Part shown: in pieces, positions 1-6,558 of the stretch | Numbering within the stretch: the first letter of the stretch is position 1 | Layout: each line of letters starts with the position of its first letter | Source: Deltaproteobacteria bacterium | GTDB taxonomy: Bacteria > Desulfobacterota > Binatia > UBA9968 > CAXXLF01 | NCBI GenBank assembly: GCA_022571535.1 | Contig: JACZXR010000015.1 | Span: 1 to 13,794 of the forward strand | DNA: 13,794 nt | Direction: 5' to 3' | Made by a program: the position numbers and the translations under genes | The notes under the pieces: model-generated | The model's input: only the letters and a program-made list of their open reading frames with translations | What the model was told of the DNA's origin: nothing | Databases searched by the model: none

Positions 1-108
1 ACCTTTACAAAACTCGGTGAATTTGTTAGGAAAAATGATCGACCTAGCTTCTCTGTGCGTCAATTAGGGGTCAACCATGCAAAAATAGGATTCGGTTTTG
101 AGCATTAA
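1..108 (+). CDS. Possible 3' end of an unrecognised upstream gene (partial)
   Basis: Frame 1 is open from the window edge to a TAA at 106-108, giving 35 residues ending in KIGFGFEH. I do not recognise the family. An open stretch this short could arise by chance, so the support is weak. If real, its last 11 bases overlap the TTG start of bamA, which would fit a tightly packed operon and translational coupling. In related genomes the gene before bamA is often a lipoprotein-export (Lol) component, but this tail does not resemble the LolC or LolD ends I know. The alternative is that this stretch is a leader or promoter region; I saw no convincing -35/-10 pair. Confidence 0.3.
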   Translation, partial: TFTKLGEFVRKNDRPSFSVRQLGVNHAKIGFGFEH

Positions 109-2446
109 AACGATCCTTTTTGTCTTCTTATTCGCCTCTCTATTCCTGTTTTTCCCTTCAGTTGTAAAGGCAGAAGAGCAGATAAAGCTGAAGGAGGTCA
201 GGATACAGGGAAATCTTAGAGTGGAGGAGGATGGGATTCGCCTCCACATCAAGGCACGCCAGGATGATCCCTTTGACCGGAGTGTAGTGGGCCGGGATGT
301 GAGATCCATCTATCGGATGGGTTTTTTCGATGACGTCAAGGCGGAATTCTCTCCAGAGGGAGTTCTGACTTACGTTGTAAAAGAAAGGCCCTACGTAAGA
401 GAAGTCGAAATTCAGGGAAACTCGCAAGTGAGCAGGGAAAAGATCGAGGCGGCTTTAGGAATCAGGCCTCGAACGATTCTTGACCGGGACAAGGTGTTGG
501 AGGGGGTCGAGAGGGTCAAGAAATTATACGGCGAGCAGGGATATATAAGGGCCCAAGTGGATTTTGCCGTCTCAGAGGTTGGAAACAACCAGGCCAAGAT
601 TATTCTGGATGTTGTTGAGGGAAAGCGCCTTTTGATTCAGAAAATCTCCTTCGAGGGGAACCGTACCTTTTCGGACAGTGAACTAAAGGGGTTAATGGCA
701 ACCAAGGAGGAGTGGTTTCTGTCGTTTCTGACCAACCGAGGGGTCTTAGATAGGGACATCTTGACCAATGATTTAGCAATTCTTTCTTCCTATTATTATG
801 ACCACGGCTATATCAATCACAGGATTGATGAACCCGTGATCCTGAGCAAGCGGAGCGGAATAGAGGTTGTGATCCGCATTGAGGAGAGAGAACAATATCG
901 GGTGGGTAAAGTGGAGATCGGTGGAGACCTGATCGAGGAACCGGAAAATCTTCTCAAAGTGGTCAAGTTGACCACGGGTCAGATCTTTAGGGGAAGTCGC
1001 CTGAGGGGGGATATCGCAACCCTCTCCGAAAGGTACGCCGATCGGGGATTTGCCTTTGCCCAGATCGAACCTGTCACGCGGCTTGACCCCAAGGCAAAGA
1101 CAGTTGATGTGGCCCTGATGATTAAGCGCGGTTCTCCTGTTTATTTTAACCGAATCACCATTGCAGGAAATACGAAGACCAGAGATAAGGTGATTCGGAG
1201 AGAGATGGTGGTTGCCGAGCAGGAGCTTTTTTCCGGCAGCAAGATCAAAGAGAGTCGTAACGCCCTTCAGCGTACCGGCTATTTTGAGGACGTTCAGTTA
1301 ACGACTAAAAAGACCGGCAGCCCCGATTCTGTGGACCTTCAGGTTGATATCAAGGAAGGTCCTACTGGCACCTTCGGTGTCGGCGCCGGTTTCAGTAGCG
1401 GGGATCAAGTATTCTTTAACGTTTCTGTTTCCGAGCAAAACCTGTTCGGCCGCGGCCAGAGGCTCGCTGCAACATTCGACATCGGTACCATCCGGCAGGA
1501 TTTTAACTTGAGTTTCACGGAACCGTATCTCTATGATAGCCGTTTGAGCCTGGGCGTGGATGCGTTCAATACTCGTCGTGAATTCACCGATTTCACCTCC
1601 CGGAGAACGGGCTTCGGTATTCGTACAGGGTATCCTCTGAGGTACCTGGAAATTCCTTATATTGGCCGCCCTGGGGCTGACCCCACCAATGAGAGGGGAG
1701 GGGTGTATCTTCGGGCTATGGAGCATATGCGCGGAGGAATGGCTTATCAGTTGAGCCGGGACAAGATTAGCGGAGTGGAGGCAGACGCCTCTACGATAAT
1801 CCGTGAGGAGAAAGGGACCTCTTTGACCAGTAGTATAACTCCGAGTCTGTCCTATGATACCCGCAATCATTTCTTTACGCCCACGGAAGGGACTCGTTCT
1901 AACGTTTCTCTAAAGTTCGCCGGGTTGGGTGGGGACAACAATTTTCTCAAGCTGGACACCCAGACTCGCTGGTTCTATCCCATTCTGAGTGACCCGAGAT
2001 GGGGAGGAGACTACACGCTGGTTCTGGGAAGTACCCTGGGATATGGAGTGACCTTTAAAGAGCGACACAATGGGCAAGAAAATTTACCTCTTTCTGAGAG
2101 GTATTTCCCCGGTGGAATCAATTCTGTCCGGGGGTTCGCCGACCGTAGCTTGGGTCCCCGTGATGGGGGCGATGTCGTGGGTGGGGATACGCAGGTGGTC
2201 CTAAATACTGAGCTTCGGTTTCCCTTGATGCAAAAGTACGGACTTGTTGGAGTTGCCTTTTTTGATCAGGGGCAGGCCTTTAGCGAGACGGAGAGCATTA
2301 ATCCCGGAAAGTTCAAAAGATCTGTCGGGTTTGGGGGACGTTGGTTATCCCCGTTTGGTCCTCTTCAACTTTCACTCGGCTTCGCTCTCAATGCAGAACC
2401 GGAAGATGATACCTCGGTGTTTGGCTTTTCCATTGGCGGTCGATAA
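98..2446 (+). CDS. bamA: BamA, outer-membrane protein assembly factor (Omp85)
   Basis: BamA is the core of the BAM complex and folds and inserts beta-barrel proteins into the outer membrane. The 782-residue product has the full Omp85 layout: a signal peptide (residues 1-25, hydrophobic run ending VKA before EEQ), five POTRA repeats at roughly 28-97, 98-176, 177-264, 266-345 and 347-420, and a C-terminal barrel from about 421. The barrel shows the family motif VRGF at 677-680 in GGINSVRGF, the loop-6 element that reaches into the barrel. The start is TTG at 98; TAGGA at 86-90 is a well-spaced ribosome binding site and the signal peptide follows at once. Oddities: the protein ends FGFSIGGR, without the usual terminal aromatic residue, and there is an extra segment around 516-545 between two barrel strands. 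It leads into ompH 48 nt downstream, a classic pairing. Confidence 0.96.
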   Translation: MSIKTILFVFLFASLFLFFPSVVKAEEQIKLKEVRIQGNLRVEEDGIRLHIKARQDDPFDRSVVGRDVRSIYRMGFFDDVKAEFSPEGVLTYVVKERPYVREVEIQGNSQVSREKIEAALGIRPRTILDRDKVLEGVERVKKLYGEQGYIRAQVDFAVSEVGNNQAKIILDVVEGKRLLIQKISFEGNRTFSDSELKGLMATKEEWFLSFLTNRGVLDRDILTNDLAILSSYYYDHGYINHRIDEPVILSKRSGIEVVIRIEEREQYRVGKVEIGGDLIEEPENLLKVVKLTTGQIFRGSRLRGDIATLSERYADRGFAFAQIEPVTRLDPKAKTVDVALMIKRGSPVYFNRITIAGNTKTRDKVIRREMVVAEQELFSGSKIKESRNALQRTGYFEDVQLTTKKTGSPDSVDLQVDIKEGPTGTFGVGAGFSSGDQVFFNVSVSEQNLFGRGQRLAATFDIGTIRQDFNLSFTEPYLYDSRLSLGVDAFNTRREFTDFTSRRTGFGIRTGYPLRYLEIPYIGRPGADPTNERGGVYLRAMEHMRGGMAYQLSRDKISGVEADASTIIREEKGTSLTSSITPSLSYDTRNHFFTPTEGTRSNVSLKFAGLGGDNNFLKLDTQTRWFYPILSDPRWGGDYTLVLGSTLGYGVTFKERHNGQENLPLSERYFPGGINSVRGFADRSLGPRDGGDVVGGDTQVVLNTELRFPLMQKYGLVGVAFFDQGQAFSETESINPGKFKRSVGFGGRWLSPFGPLQLSLGFALNAEPEDDTSVFGFSIGGR

Positions 2447-2484
2447 TCAATAATAATATCTCTCCATTTTTCTCAAAAACGATT

Positions 2485-2490
2485 GGAGGT
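2485..2490 (+). promoter_or_regulatory. Ribosome binding site of ompH
   Basis: GGAGGT lies 4 nt before TTG 2495 (5 nt if only GGAGG is counted). It decides the ompH start, because the upstream in-frame TTG at 2483 overlaps the site itself. Confidence 0.6.
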
Positions 2491-2494
2491 TCCG

Positions 2495-3022
2495 TTGAAA
2501 ATAGTGTCAGCGATTTTTCTCTTTTTGCTTCTTGCTGTGCCAGTGAGGAGCCAAGAGGGGGTTAAAATCGGGTTTGTTGATCTTGATAGGGCTTTGAACG
2601 AGTCGAGGGCTGGGAGAAGTGCATTAGAGAAGTTGCAAGCCGAGGTCAAGGAAACCGAATCGAGTCTGTTGAAAGAGAAGCAGGACCTCGAGCGGTTGAG
2701 GAGCGATATAGACAAGAAGAGGCTTCTTCTTAAGGAGGTGGAGAGGAGAAACCTGGAAAAGGATTTCCAGAGAAGAGTTCGCAATTATCAGCGAGGGATG
2801 CGTGATTCCCAAGAGGAGTTGAATCAAAGAAAAAACGAGCTGATGGCTGATATTCTTAAAGGGCTTGAAAAGGCTGTGGCGGAGGTAGGGAAGAAAGAGA
2901 AATTCACCCTCATCCTCGAGCGTAGCCAGGTGCTTTACACGGATCAGGGAGTTGATATTACCGATATGGTTATAAGTCGCTACGATAGGAGTGGCGGTAA
3001 GAATGTGACTGGGTCCAAGTAA
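2495..3022 (+). CDS. ompH: OmpH/Skp-family periplasmic chaperone
   Basis: Skp/OmpH trimers hold unfolded outer-membrane proteins in the periplasm and hand them to BamA. From the TTG at 2495 the product is 175 residues, a usual Skp length. It starts with a signal peptide (MKIVSAIFLFLLLAVPVRS, then QEG). The short strand KIGFVDLDRAL follows, typical of the family's trimer-forming core. Next comes a long highly charged stretch at about residues 35-125, rich in K, E, R, Q and L, that reads as the coiled-coil tentacles. The C-terminal FTLILERSQVLYTD...DITD closes the beta core. A longer start at 2483 would add four residues but sits on the ribosome binding site. Position directly after bamA and before lpxD matches the arrangement seen across proteobacteria and relatives. 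Confidence 0.9.
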   Translation: MKIVSAIFLFLLLAVPVRSQEGVKIGFVDLDRALNESRAGRSALEKLQAEVKETESSLLKEKQDLERLRSDIDKKRLLLKEVERRNLEKDFQRRVRNYQRGMRDSQEELNQRKNELMADILKGLEKAVAEVGKKEKFTLILERSQVLYTDQGVDITDMVISRYDRSGGKNVTGSK

Positions 3023-3030
3023 ACCCCGTA

Positions 3031-3117
3031 CCACGGACTTACCTGCTTGTGCGATGGCAGACACGCGTCCGTGGCTATGGGGCCTGCCCGCTCTCTGGCA
3101 GGCGGGCGCGGGCCCCC
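3031..3117 (+). repeat. GC-rich palindromic element between ompH and lpxD
   Basis: This stretch is much richer in G and C than the flanking genes and contains several inverted repeats. CCACGGAC (3031-3038) is exactly complementary to GTCCGTGG (3067-3074). GCCTGCC (3082-3088) is complementary to GGCAGGC (3097-3103) with an 8-nt loop. GGGGCC (3079-3084) can pair with GGCCCC (3111-3116). Such composite palindromes look like a REP- or MITE-like dispersed element. No T-run follows, so it is not a standard intrinsic terminator. Dispersal in the genome cannot be seen from one copy. Confidence 0.5.
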
Positions 3118-3207
3118 GTGAAGTTATGGACCGCGACTCGACAGGGGGAAATCCAGAACATTCATTCCCGCATTCACGTGCGGGGCGTTCTGAGGTATGG
3201 GGTAAAT

Positions 3208-4263
3208 GTGGTACGGAGAACTCTCTCGGAATTGAGCCATCTTGTCGGTGGCAGGGTAGTTGGGAATGAAAGTGTAGAAATTGGGAGGGTGGCATCCATT
3301 GAGGAAGCAGGTCCGGGGGACCTCACCTTCCTCGCTCACTCACGTTATCGACTTTATCTTGCAAGCTGTAAGGCTAGTGCGATTATCGTTGGGAGCAATG
3401 TAGCCGTTTCGTCGTATCTGGATAAGAATTTCCTTCAGGTCGACCAGCCTTACCTAGCCTTTGCTAAAATCCTTCGGGTCTACACTCGCCCGCAAGATTA
3501 CGATGGTCAGGTCAGTCCGCGTGCCAGCGTTGATTCTACGGTGATTCTCGGTGAGCGGGTTACCGTTTTTCCTCACGTGTATGTGGGGCGAGGGGTGAGG
3601 GTGGGTCAAAGGACGGTTCTTTTTCCAGGAGTATTTTTGGGAGACGGAGTCGAGGTGGGGGAAGATTGCATTTTTTACCCCCAAGTTACGGTTCGCGAGA
3701 AGTGCCGTGTTGGGAATCGGGTGGTGCTGGATGCAGGGGTGGTGATTGGCAGTGATGGATTCGGTTATGCGGGTGAGGGTAAAGAAAGGATTAAGATACC
3801 CCAGGTGGGGATCGTAGAGATAGAGGATGATGTAGAGATTGGAGCAAATACGACAATCGATCGCGCGACGCTCGGACGAACCGTTATTGGTCGAGGGGTA
3901 AAGATAGATAACCTGGTGCAGATTGCGCATAACGTTGCTGTGGGAGAGTATTCAGTCATTATTGCCCAGGCGGGCATTGCGGGGAGCACTCAAATTGGCA
4001 GGGAGGTGATTCTGGCAGGTCAGGCTGGTGTTTTGAATCATCTCAAGATCGGTGATGGGGCCAGGATTGGGCCTCAGTCCGGGGTTCCCCATTCCGTGGC
4101 CCCGGGCGCGTTGCTTTCCAGCGGAATCGCAGCAGCGCCTCACAGGGAGTGGCTGAAGGTAATGACTGTGCTGCCGCGCCTTCCAAGACTTTGGAGTACC
4201 GTGCGTTACTTGGAGCGTAAGGTTGCTGCGTTAAGCCGGAAAGCGGAAAGCGGAAAGAGGTAA
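3208..4263 (+). CDS. lpxD: LpxD, UDP-3-O-acylglucosamine N-acyltransferase
   Basis: LpxD adds the second, N-linked hydroxyacyl chain from acyl-ACP to UDP-3-O-acyl-glucosamine in the cytoplasm, the third step of lipid A synthesis. The product (351 residues from GTG 3208; E. coli LpxD is 341) has the N-terminal uridine-binding domain (SIEEAGPGDLTFLAH, then QPYLAFAKIL) and a long left-handed beta-helix of hexapeptide repeats from about 105 to 300. The catalytic histidine is in QIAHN at residue 241, and FGYA, ATIDRATLG-type and PQSGV elements follow the family. The frame stays open upstream to 3049, but the extra residues look unlike LpxD and run through the palindromic element, so I chose GTG 3208, behind GAGGT/GGGGT. 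The C-terminal SRKAESGKR is encoded by a heptamer repeat, apparently a late extension. Confidence 0.93.
   Translation: MVRRTLSELSHLVGGRVVGNESVEIGRVASIEEAGPGDLTFLAHSRYRLYLASCKASAIIVGSNVAVSSYLDKNFLQVDQPYLAFAKILRVYTRPQDYDGQVSPRASVDSTVILGERVTVFPHVYVGRGVRVGQRTVLFPGVFLGDGVEVGEDCIFYPQVTVREKCRVGNRVVLDAGVVIGSDGFGYAGEGKERIKIPQVGIVEIEDDVEIGANTTIDRATLGRTVIGRGVKIDNLVQIAHNVAVGEYSVIIAQAGIAGSTQIGREVILAGQAGVLNHLKIGDGARIGPQSGVPHSVAPGALLSSGIAAAPHREWLKVMTVLPRLPRLWSTVRYLERKVAALSRKAESGKR
4235..4260 (+). repeat. GCGGAAA heptamer repeat at the lpxD 3' end
   Basis: GCCGGAAA is followed by two exact GCGGAAA units (4243-4249 and 4250-4256) and then GAGG. The repeat encodes the last residues of LpxD, and its end supplies the GAGGT used as the fabZ ribosome binding site. 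It is seen directly; its origin by repeat insertion or slippage is inference. Confidence 0.6.
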
Positions 4264-4269
4264 AAGACC

Positions 4270-4707
4270 ATGATGGACGTTAAGGCGATCATGGAACGAA
4301 TCCCTCATCGTTATCCTTTTCTCCTTGTGGATCGGATCCTGGAGGTAGAGACGGGCGTGCGTATTGTGGGCATCAAGAATGTTACCTATAATGAGGTTTT
4401 TTTTCAGGGTCACTTCCCGCTTCACCCGGTCATGCCTGGAGTATTGATTTGCGAAGCTATGGCTCAGGTCGGTGCGATCCTTGCCCATTGCTCGGGATCG
4501 GAAACTGAGGAGGGAAAGGTATTCATGCTCACGGGGCTGGATAGGGTCAAGTTTAAGCGTGCTGTGGAACCGGGAGATCAGCTGCGTCTAGAGTTAACCT
4601 TGATTAAAAGAAGAGGGACCTTTTGGAAAATGTGGGGAGTGGCCAGTGTCGATGGAAAAGTGGCTGCCCAAGGAGAGATACGGGCAATCAAGGCCCCGAT
4701 TGTCTGA
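4270..4707 (+). CDS. fabZ: FabZ, (3R)-hydroxyacyl-ACP dehydratase
   Basis: FabZ dehydrates 3-hydroxyacyl-ACP in type II fatty acid synthesis, and it competes with LpxA and LpxD for the same hydroxyacyl-ACP pool. This explains its conserved place among lpx genes. The 145-residue product is a single hot-dog domain with the opening motif IPHRYPFLLVDRI (11-23), the catalytic histidine at H48 in FQGHFP, and the catalytic glutamate at E62 in PGVLICEAMAQ. The start ATG at 4270 lies 6 nt after the lpxD stop and 8 nt after GAGGT (4257-4261); ATG 4273 directly after it is an equal option. Nothing unusual in length or motifs. Confidence 0.96.
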   Translation: MMDVKAIMERIPHRYPFLLVDRILEVETGVRIVGIKNVTYNEVFFQGHFPLHPVMPGVLICEAMAQVGAILAHCSGSETEEGKVFMLTGLDRVKFKRAVEPGDQLRLELTLIKRRGTFWKMWGVASVDGKVAAQGEIRAIKAPIV

Positions 4708-4731
4708 CTTGATATTTAAGGCTAGGTGGAA

Positions 4732-5508
4732 ATGTCCAGGATCCATACCACAGCATTGGTGGACCCTCGTGCAGAACTGGATCTGGACGTCGAGGTGGGT
4801 CCGTATTCCATCATCGGTCCAAAGGTAAAGATCGGTAAAGGAACACGTATCAATTCCCATGTAGTCGTTGAGGGCAATACCACTATCGGTGAGGGAAACC
4901 ATATCTTCCAATTTTCTACGATAGGCTCTGTTCCCCAGGATCTCAAGTACAAGGGAGAGGAGAGCCAGCTCATCATCGGTTCTTATAACGTCATCAGGGA
5001 GTTTGCCTCTCTCAATCCGGGAACCAGCGGGGGAGGAATGCTGACTCGCATTGGAGATCGCAACCTGATGATGATGTACTGTCATATTGCCCACGACTGT
5101 ATCATCGGCAGTCATAGCGTTATAGCCAACGGTGCCACCTTTGGGGGACATGTCATCATTGAGGACTATGTGATTGCAGGCGGGTTGGTGGGCATCCATC
5201 AGTTCGTCAGGGTTGGGACTGGCTCGATTCTGGGGGCTGGCTCGATGGTTTCTAAAGATATTCCCCCTTATTGTAATGCCACGGGTGACCGGGTGAGACT
5301 CAGGGGACTGAACCTCGAGGGGCTTAGACGCAGAGGGTTTAGCAGGGATCGGATCGATGCCCTGAAAAAGGCCTATCGTATTATTTTCCAATCAGCTCTG
5401 AGGACGAAAGAGGCCCTGCAAAAGGCGAGGACGGAAATCCCACAAACCCGCGAGGTAGAACACATGATCCGTTTTATAGAGAGCTCTGAGAGGGGAGTCT
5501 GTCGCTAA
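4732..5508 (+). CDS. lpxA: LpxA, UDP-GlcNAc acyltransferase
   Basis: LpxA performs the first lipid A step, moving a 3-hydroxyacyl chain from ACP to UDP-GlcNAc (or its 3-amino analogue). The product is 258 residues from ATG 4732, against 262 in E. coli. It is a left-handed beta-helix with QDLKY (E. coli K76 region), CHIAHDC carrying the catalytic His (H121 here, E. coli H125), GGH (E. coli H144), GIHQF (E. coli H160) and NLEGLRRRGF at the start of the helical C-terminal domain. At the position of E. coli G173, the acyl-chain ruler, this protein has alanine (A169), which may shorten the accepted acyl chain. A GTG at 4726 could add two residues, but the ATG is better spaced from AAGG. The gap to fabZ is 24 nt. 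Confidence 0.95.
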   Translation: MSRIHTTALVDPRAELDLDVEVGPYSIIGPKVKIGKGTRINSHVVVEGNTTIGEGNHIFQFSTIGSVPQDLKYKGEESQLIIGSYNVIREFASLNPGTSGGGMLTRIGDRNLMMMYCHIAHDCIIGSHSVIANGATFGGHVIIEDYVIAGGLVGIHQFVRVGTGSILGAGSMVSKDIPPYCNATGDRVRLRGLNLEGLRRRGFSRDRIDALKKAYRIIFQSALRTKEALQKARTEIPQTREVEHMIRFIESSERGVCR

Positions 5509-5524
5509 TGTTAGCCGCCAACGA

Positions 5525-5580
5525 TCAGCTATCAGCCTCTTCTCTTCGGGACTGATAGCTGACTGCTGAGAGCTGATAGC
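5525..5580 (+). repeat. Palindromic AGCTATCAG-type repeat before lpxI
   Basis: TCAGCTATCAG (5525-5535) is a perfect 11-nt complement of CTGATAGCTGA (5552-5562), with a 16-nt loop. The same left arm can instead pair through GCTATCAGC (5528-5536) with GCTGATAGC (5572-5580), which ends 6 nt before the lpxI start. The two hairpins exclude each other. The spacer (5509-5586) has no T-run terminator and no clear ribosome binding site for lpxI. Confidence 0.6.
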
Positions 5581-5586
5581 CATTTT

Positions 5587-6393
5587 ATGAGACGGCTGGG
5601 GATTATCGCTGGAAATGGAAAGTTCCCGCTGATTTTTGCCGAACAGGCAAAGCTGGAGGGGATTTCTTTAGTGGCGGTGGCTCATCGGGGAGAAACCCCT
5701 GACCGGATCGAGAGGCTGGTGGATGCAGTAACCTGGGTCCGAGTGGGAGAGTTGGGGAAAATCATTCGCACGTTTCACAAGGCAAGGGTTGAAGAGGCGG
5801 TTTTGGTGGGCGGGATTGGAAAGGCAAAGCTCTTTTCCAATTTCAGGCCGGATCTTAGGGGAGCCGCCTTCCTTTTGCGGATGAGGAGCAGAGAAGACGA
5901 TCAGCTGCTCAGAGGCGTGGCTAGGGAATTGGAGGGGGAAGGTATCCGGATTTTAGAGTCCACTCTCTTTCTGTCTCGGATCATTCCCTCGGAGGGAGTC
6001 CTGACTCGACGGTCCCCCACATCCGAACAGTGGGAAGATGTGCGCCTAGGAATTGAGGTCGCTAAGGCCATCGGGCAATTGGGAGTCGGGCAAGTTATCG
6101 TGGTCAAGGAGCGCGTGGTTTTGGCCGTCGAGGCGATAGAGGGGACGGACGCGGCCATCCGCAGGGGGGGGGAATTGGGAAAAGGTGGGGTCGTCGTGGT
6201 TAAGGTCAGCAACCCCCAGCAAGACCTTCGCTTTGATGTGCCTGCAGTCGGGATGGATACCATCAGGGTCCTGAATGAGGTGGGAGGGGCAGTCCTGGCC
6301 ATCGAGGCGGGCAAAACGATTCTCCTGGAAAAAGACGAATTACTCCAGGAGGCAAACCGGGTGGGCATTACTGTGGTCGCGGTAAGCTGTTAG
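5587..6393 (+). CDS. lpxI: LpxI, UDP-2,3-diacylglucosamine pyrophosphatase (DUF1009)
   Basis: LpxI hydrolyses UDP-2,3-diacylglucosamine to lipid X and UMP, replacing LpxH in alphaproteobacteria, many deltaproteobacteria and other phyla. The 268-residue product shows the family opening LGIIAGNGKFPL (4-15), VGGIGK (74-79), and the conserved C-terminal block NPQQDLRFDVPAVGMDTI (209-226), the aspartate-rich region that carries the active site in the family. It directly follows lpxA, the usual setting, and no LpxH-like gene is present here. The ATG at 5587 is the only sensible start because the frame closes with TGA at 5560-5562, but it lacks a good ribosome binding site: the leader is the palindromic repeat. 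Translation may depend on ribosomes arriving from lpxA or on the fold of the leader (inference). Confidence 0.93.
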   Translation: MRRLGIIAGNGKFPLIFAEQAKLEGISLVAVAHRGETPDRIERLVDAVTWVRVGELGKIIRTFHKARVEEAVLVGGIGKAKLFSNFRPDLRGAAFLLRMRSREDDQLLRGVARELEGEGIRILESTLFLSRIIPSEGVLTRRSPTSEQWEDVRLGIEVAKAIGQLGVGQVIVVKERVVLAVEAIEGTDAAIRRGGELGKGGVVVVKVSNPQQDLRFDVPAVGMDTIRVLNEVGGAVLAIEAGKTILLEKDELLQEANRVGITVVAVSC

Positions 6394-6558
6394 TTGGTCT
6401 ATCTGGTTGTCTGGTCTATTTGGTCCATCTAGTCTATTTGGTCTATCTGGTCTATCTGGTCTATCTGGTCTGACGAGACAGACGGGATAGACGAAATAGA
6501 CGAGACAGACAAGATAGACGAGACAGACGAGATAGACGAGACAGACGAGATAGACAAA
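6394..6558 (+). repeat. Inverted tandem array of 9-nt units between lpxI and the oxidoreductase
   Basis: The left half (about 6394-6471) is eight to nine units of TGGTCTATC with small changes (TGGTTGTC, TGGTCCATC, TAGTCTATT). The right half (about 6472-6558) is nine units alternating GATAGACGA and GACAGACGA. GATAGACGA is the reverse complement of TGGTCTATC except for one base, so the two arrays can form one long imperfect hairpin, with about 7 or 8 of 9 bases paired per unit. The period is a multiple of three, so several frames are stop-free. The array begins at the lpxI stop and ends at the start codon of the next gene, covering its ribosome binding region. There is no terminal T-run, so it is not a standard terminator. 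Confidence 0.9.

Noticed and set aside
1298..1870. Antisense frame of 190 codons inside bamA
   Set aside because: Lies inside the BamA barrel coding region, with no motifs.
3049..3207. N-terminal extension of LpxD to 404 residues
   Set aside because: The added residues do not look like LpxD and run through the palindromic element; GTG 3208 gives the family length and a nearby binding site.
2624..3295. Antisense frame across ompH and the lpxD leader
   Set aside because: No family resemblance; it spans the palindromic element and a strong gene on the other strand.
4594..5391. Long antisense frame (265 codons) opposite fabZ and lpxA
   Set aside because: It mirrors the codon structure of lpxA, has no recognisable domain and lies wholly within well-supported genes.
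5508..5555. Mini-ORF of 15 codons overlapping the lpxA stop (TAATG)
   Set aside because: It ends 31 nt before the lpxI ATG, so it does not make a stop-start junction; kept only as a weak curiosity.
6394..6558. CRISPR array
   Set aside because: Units are 9 nt, contiguous, with no unique spacers and an inverted second half.
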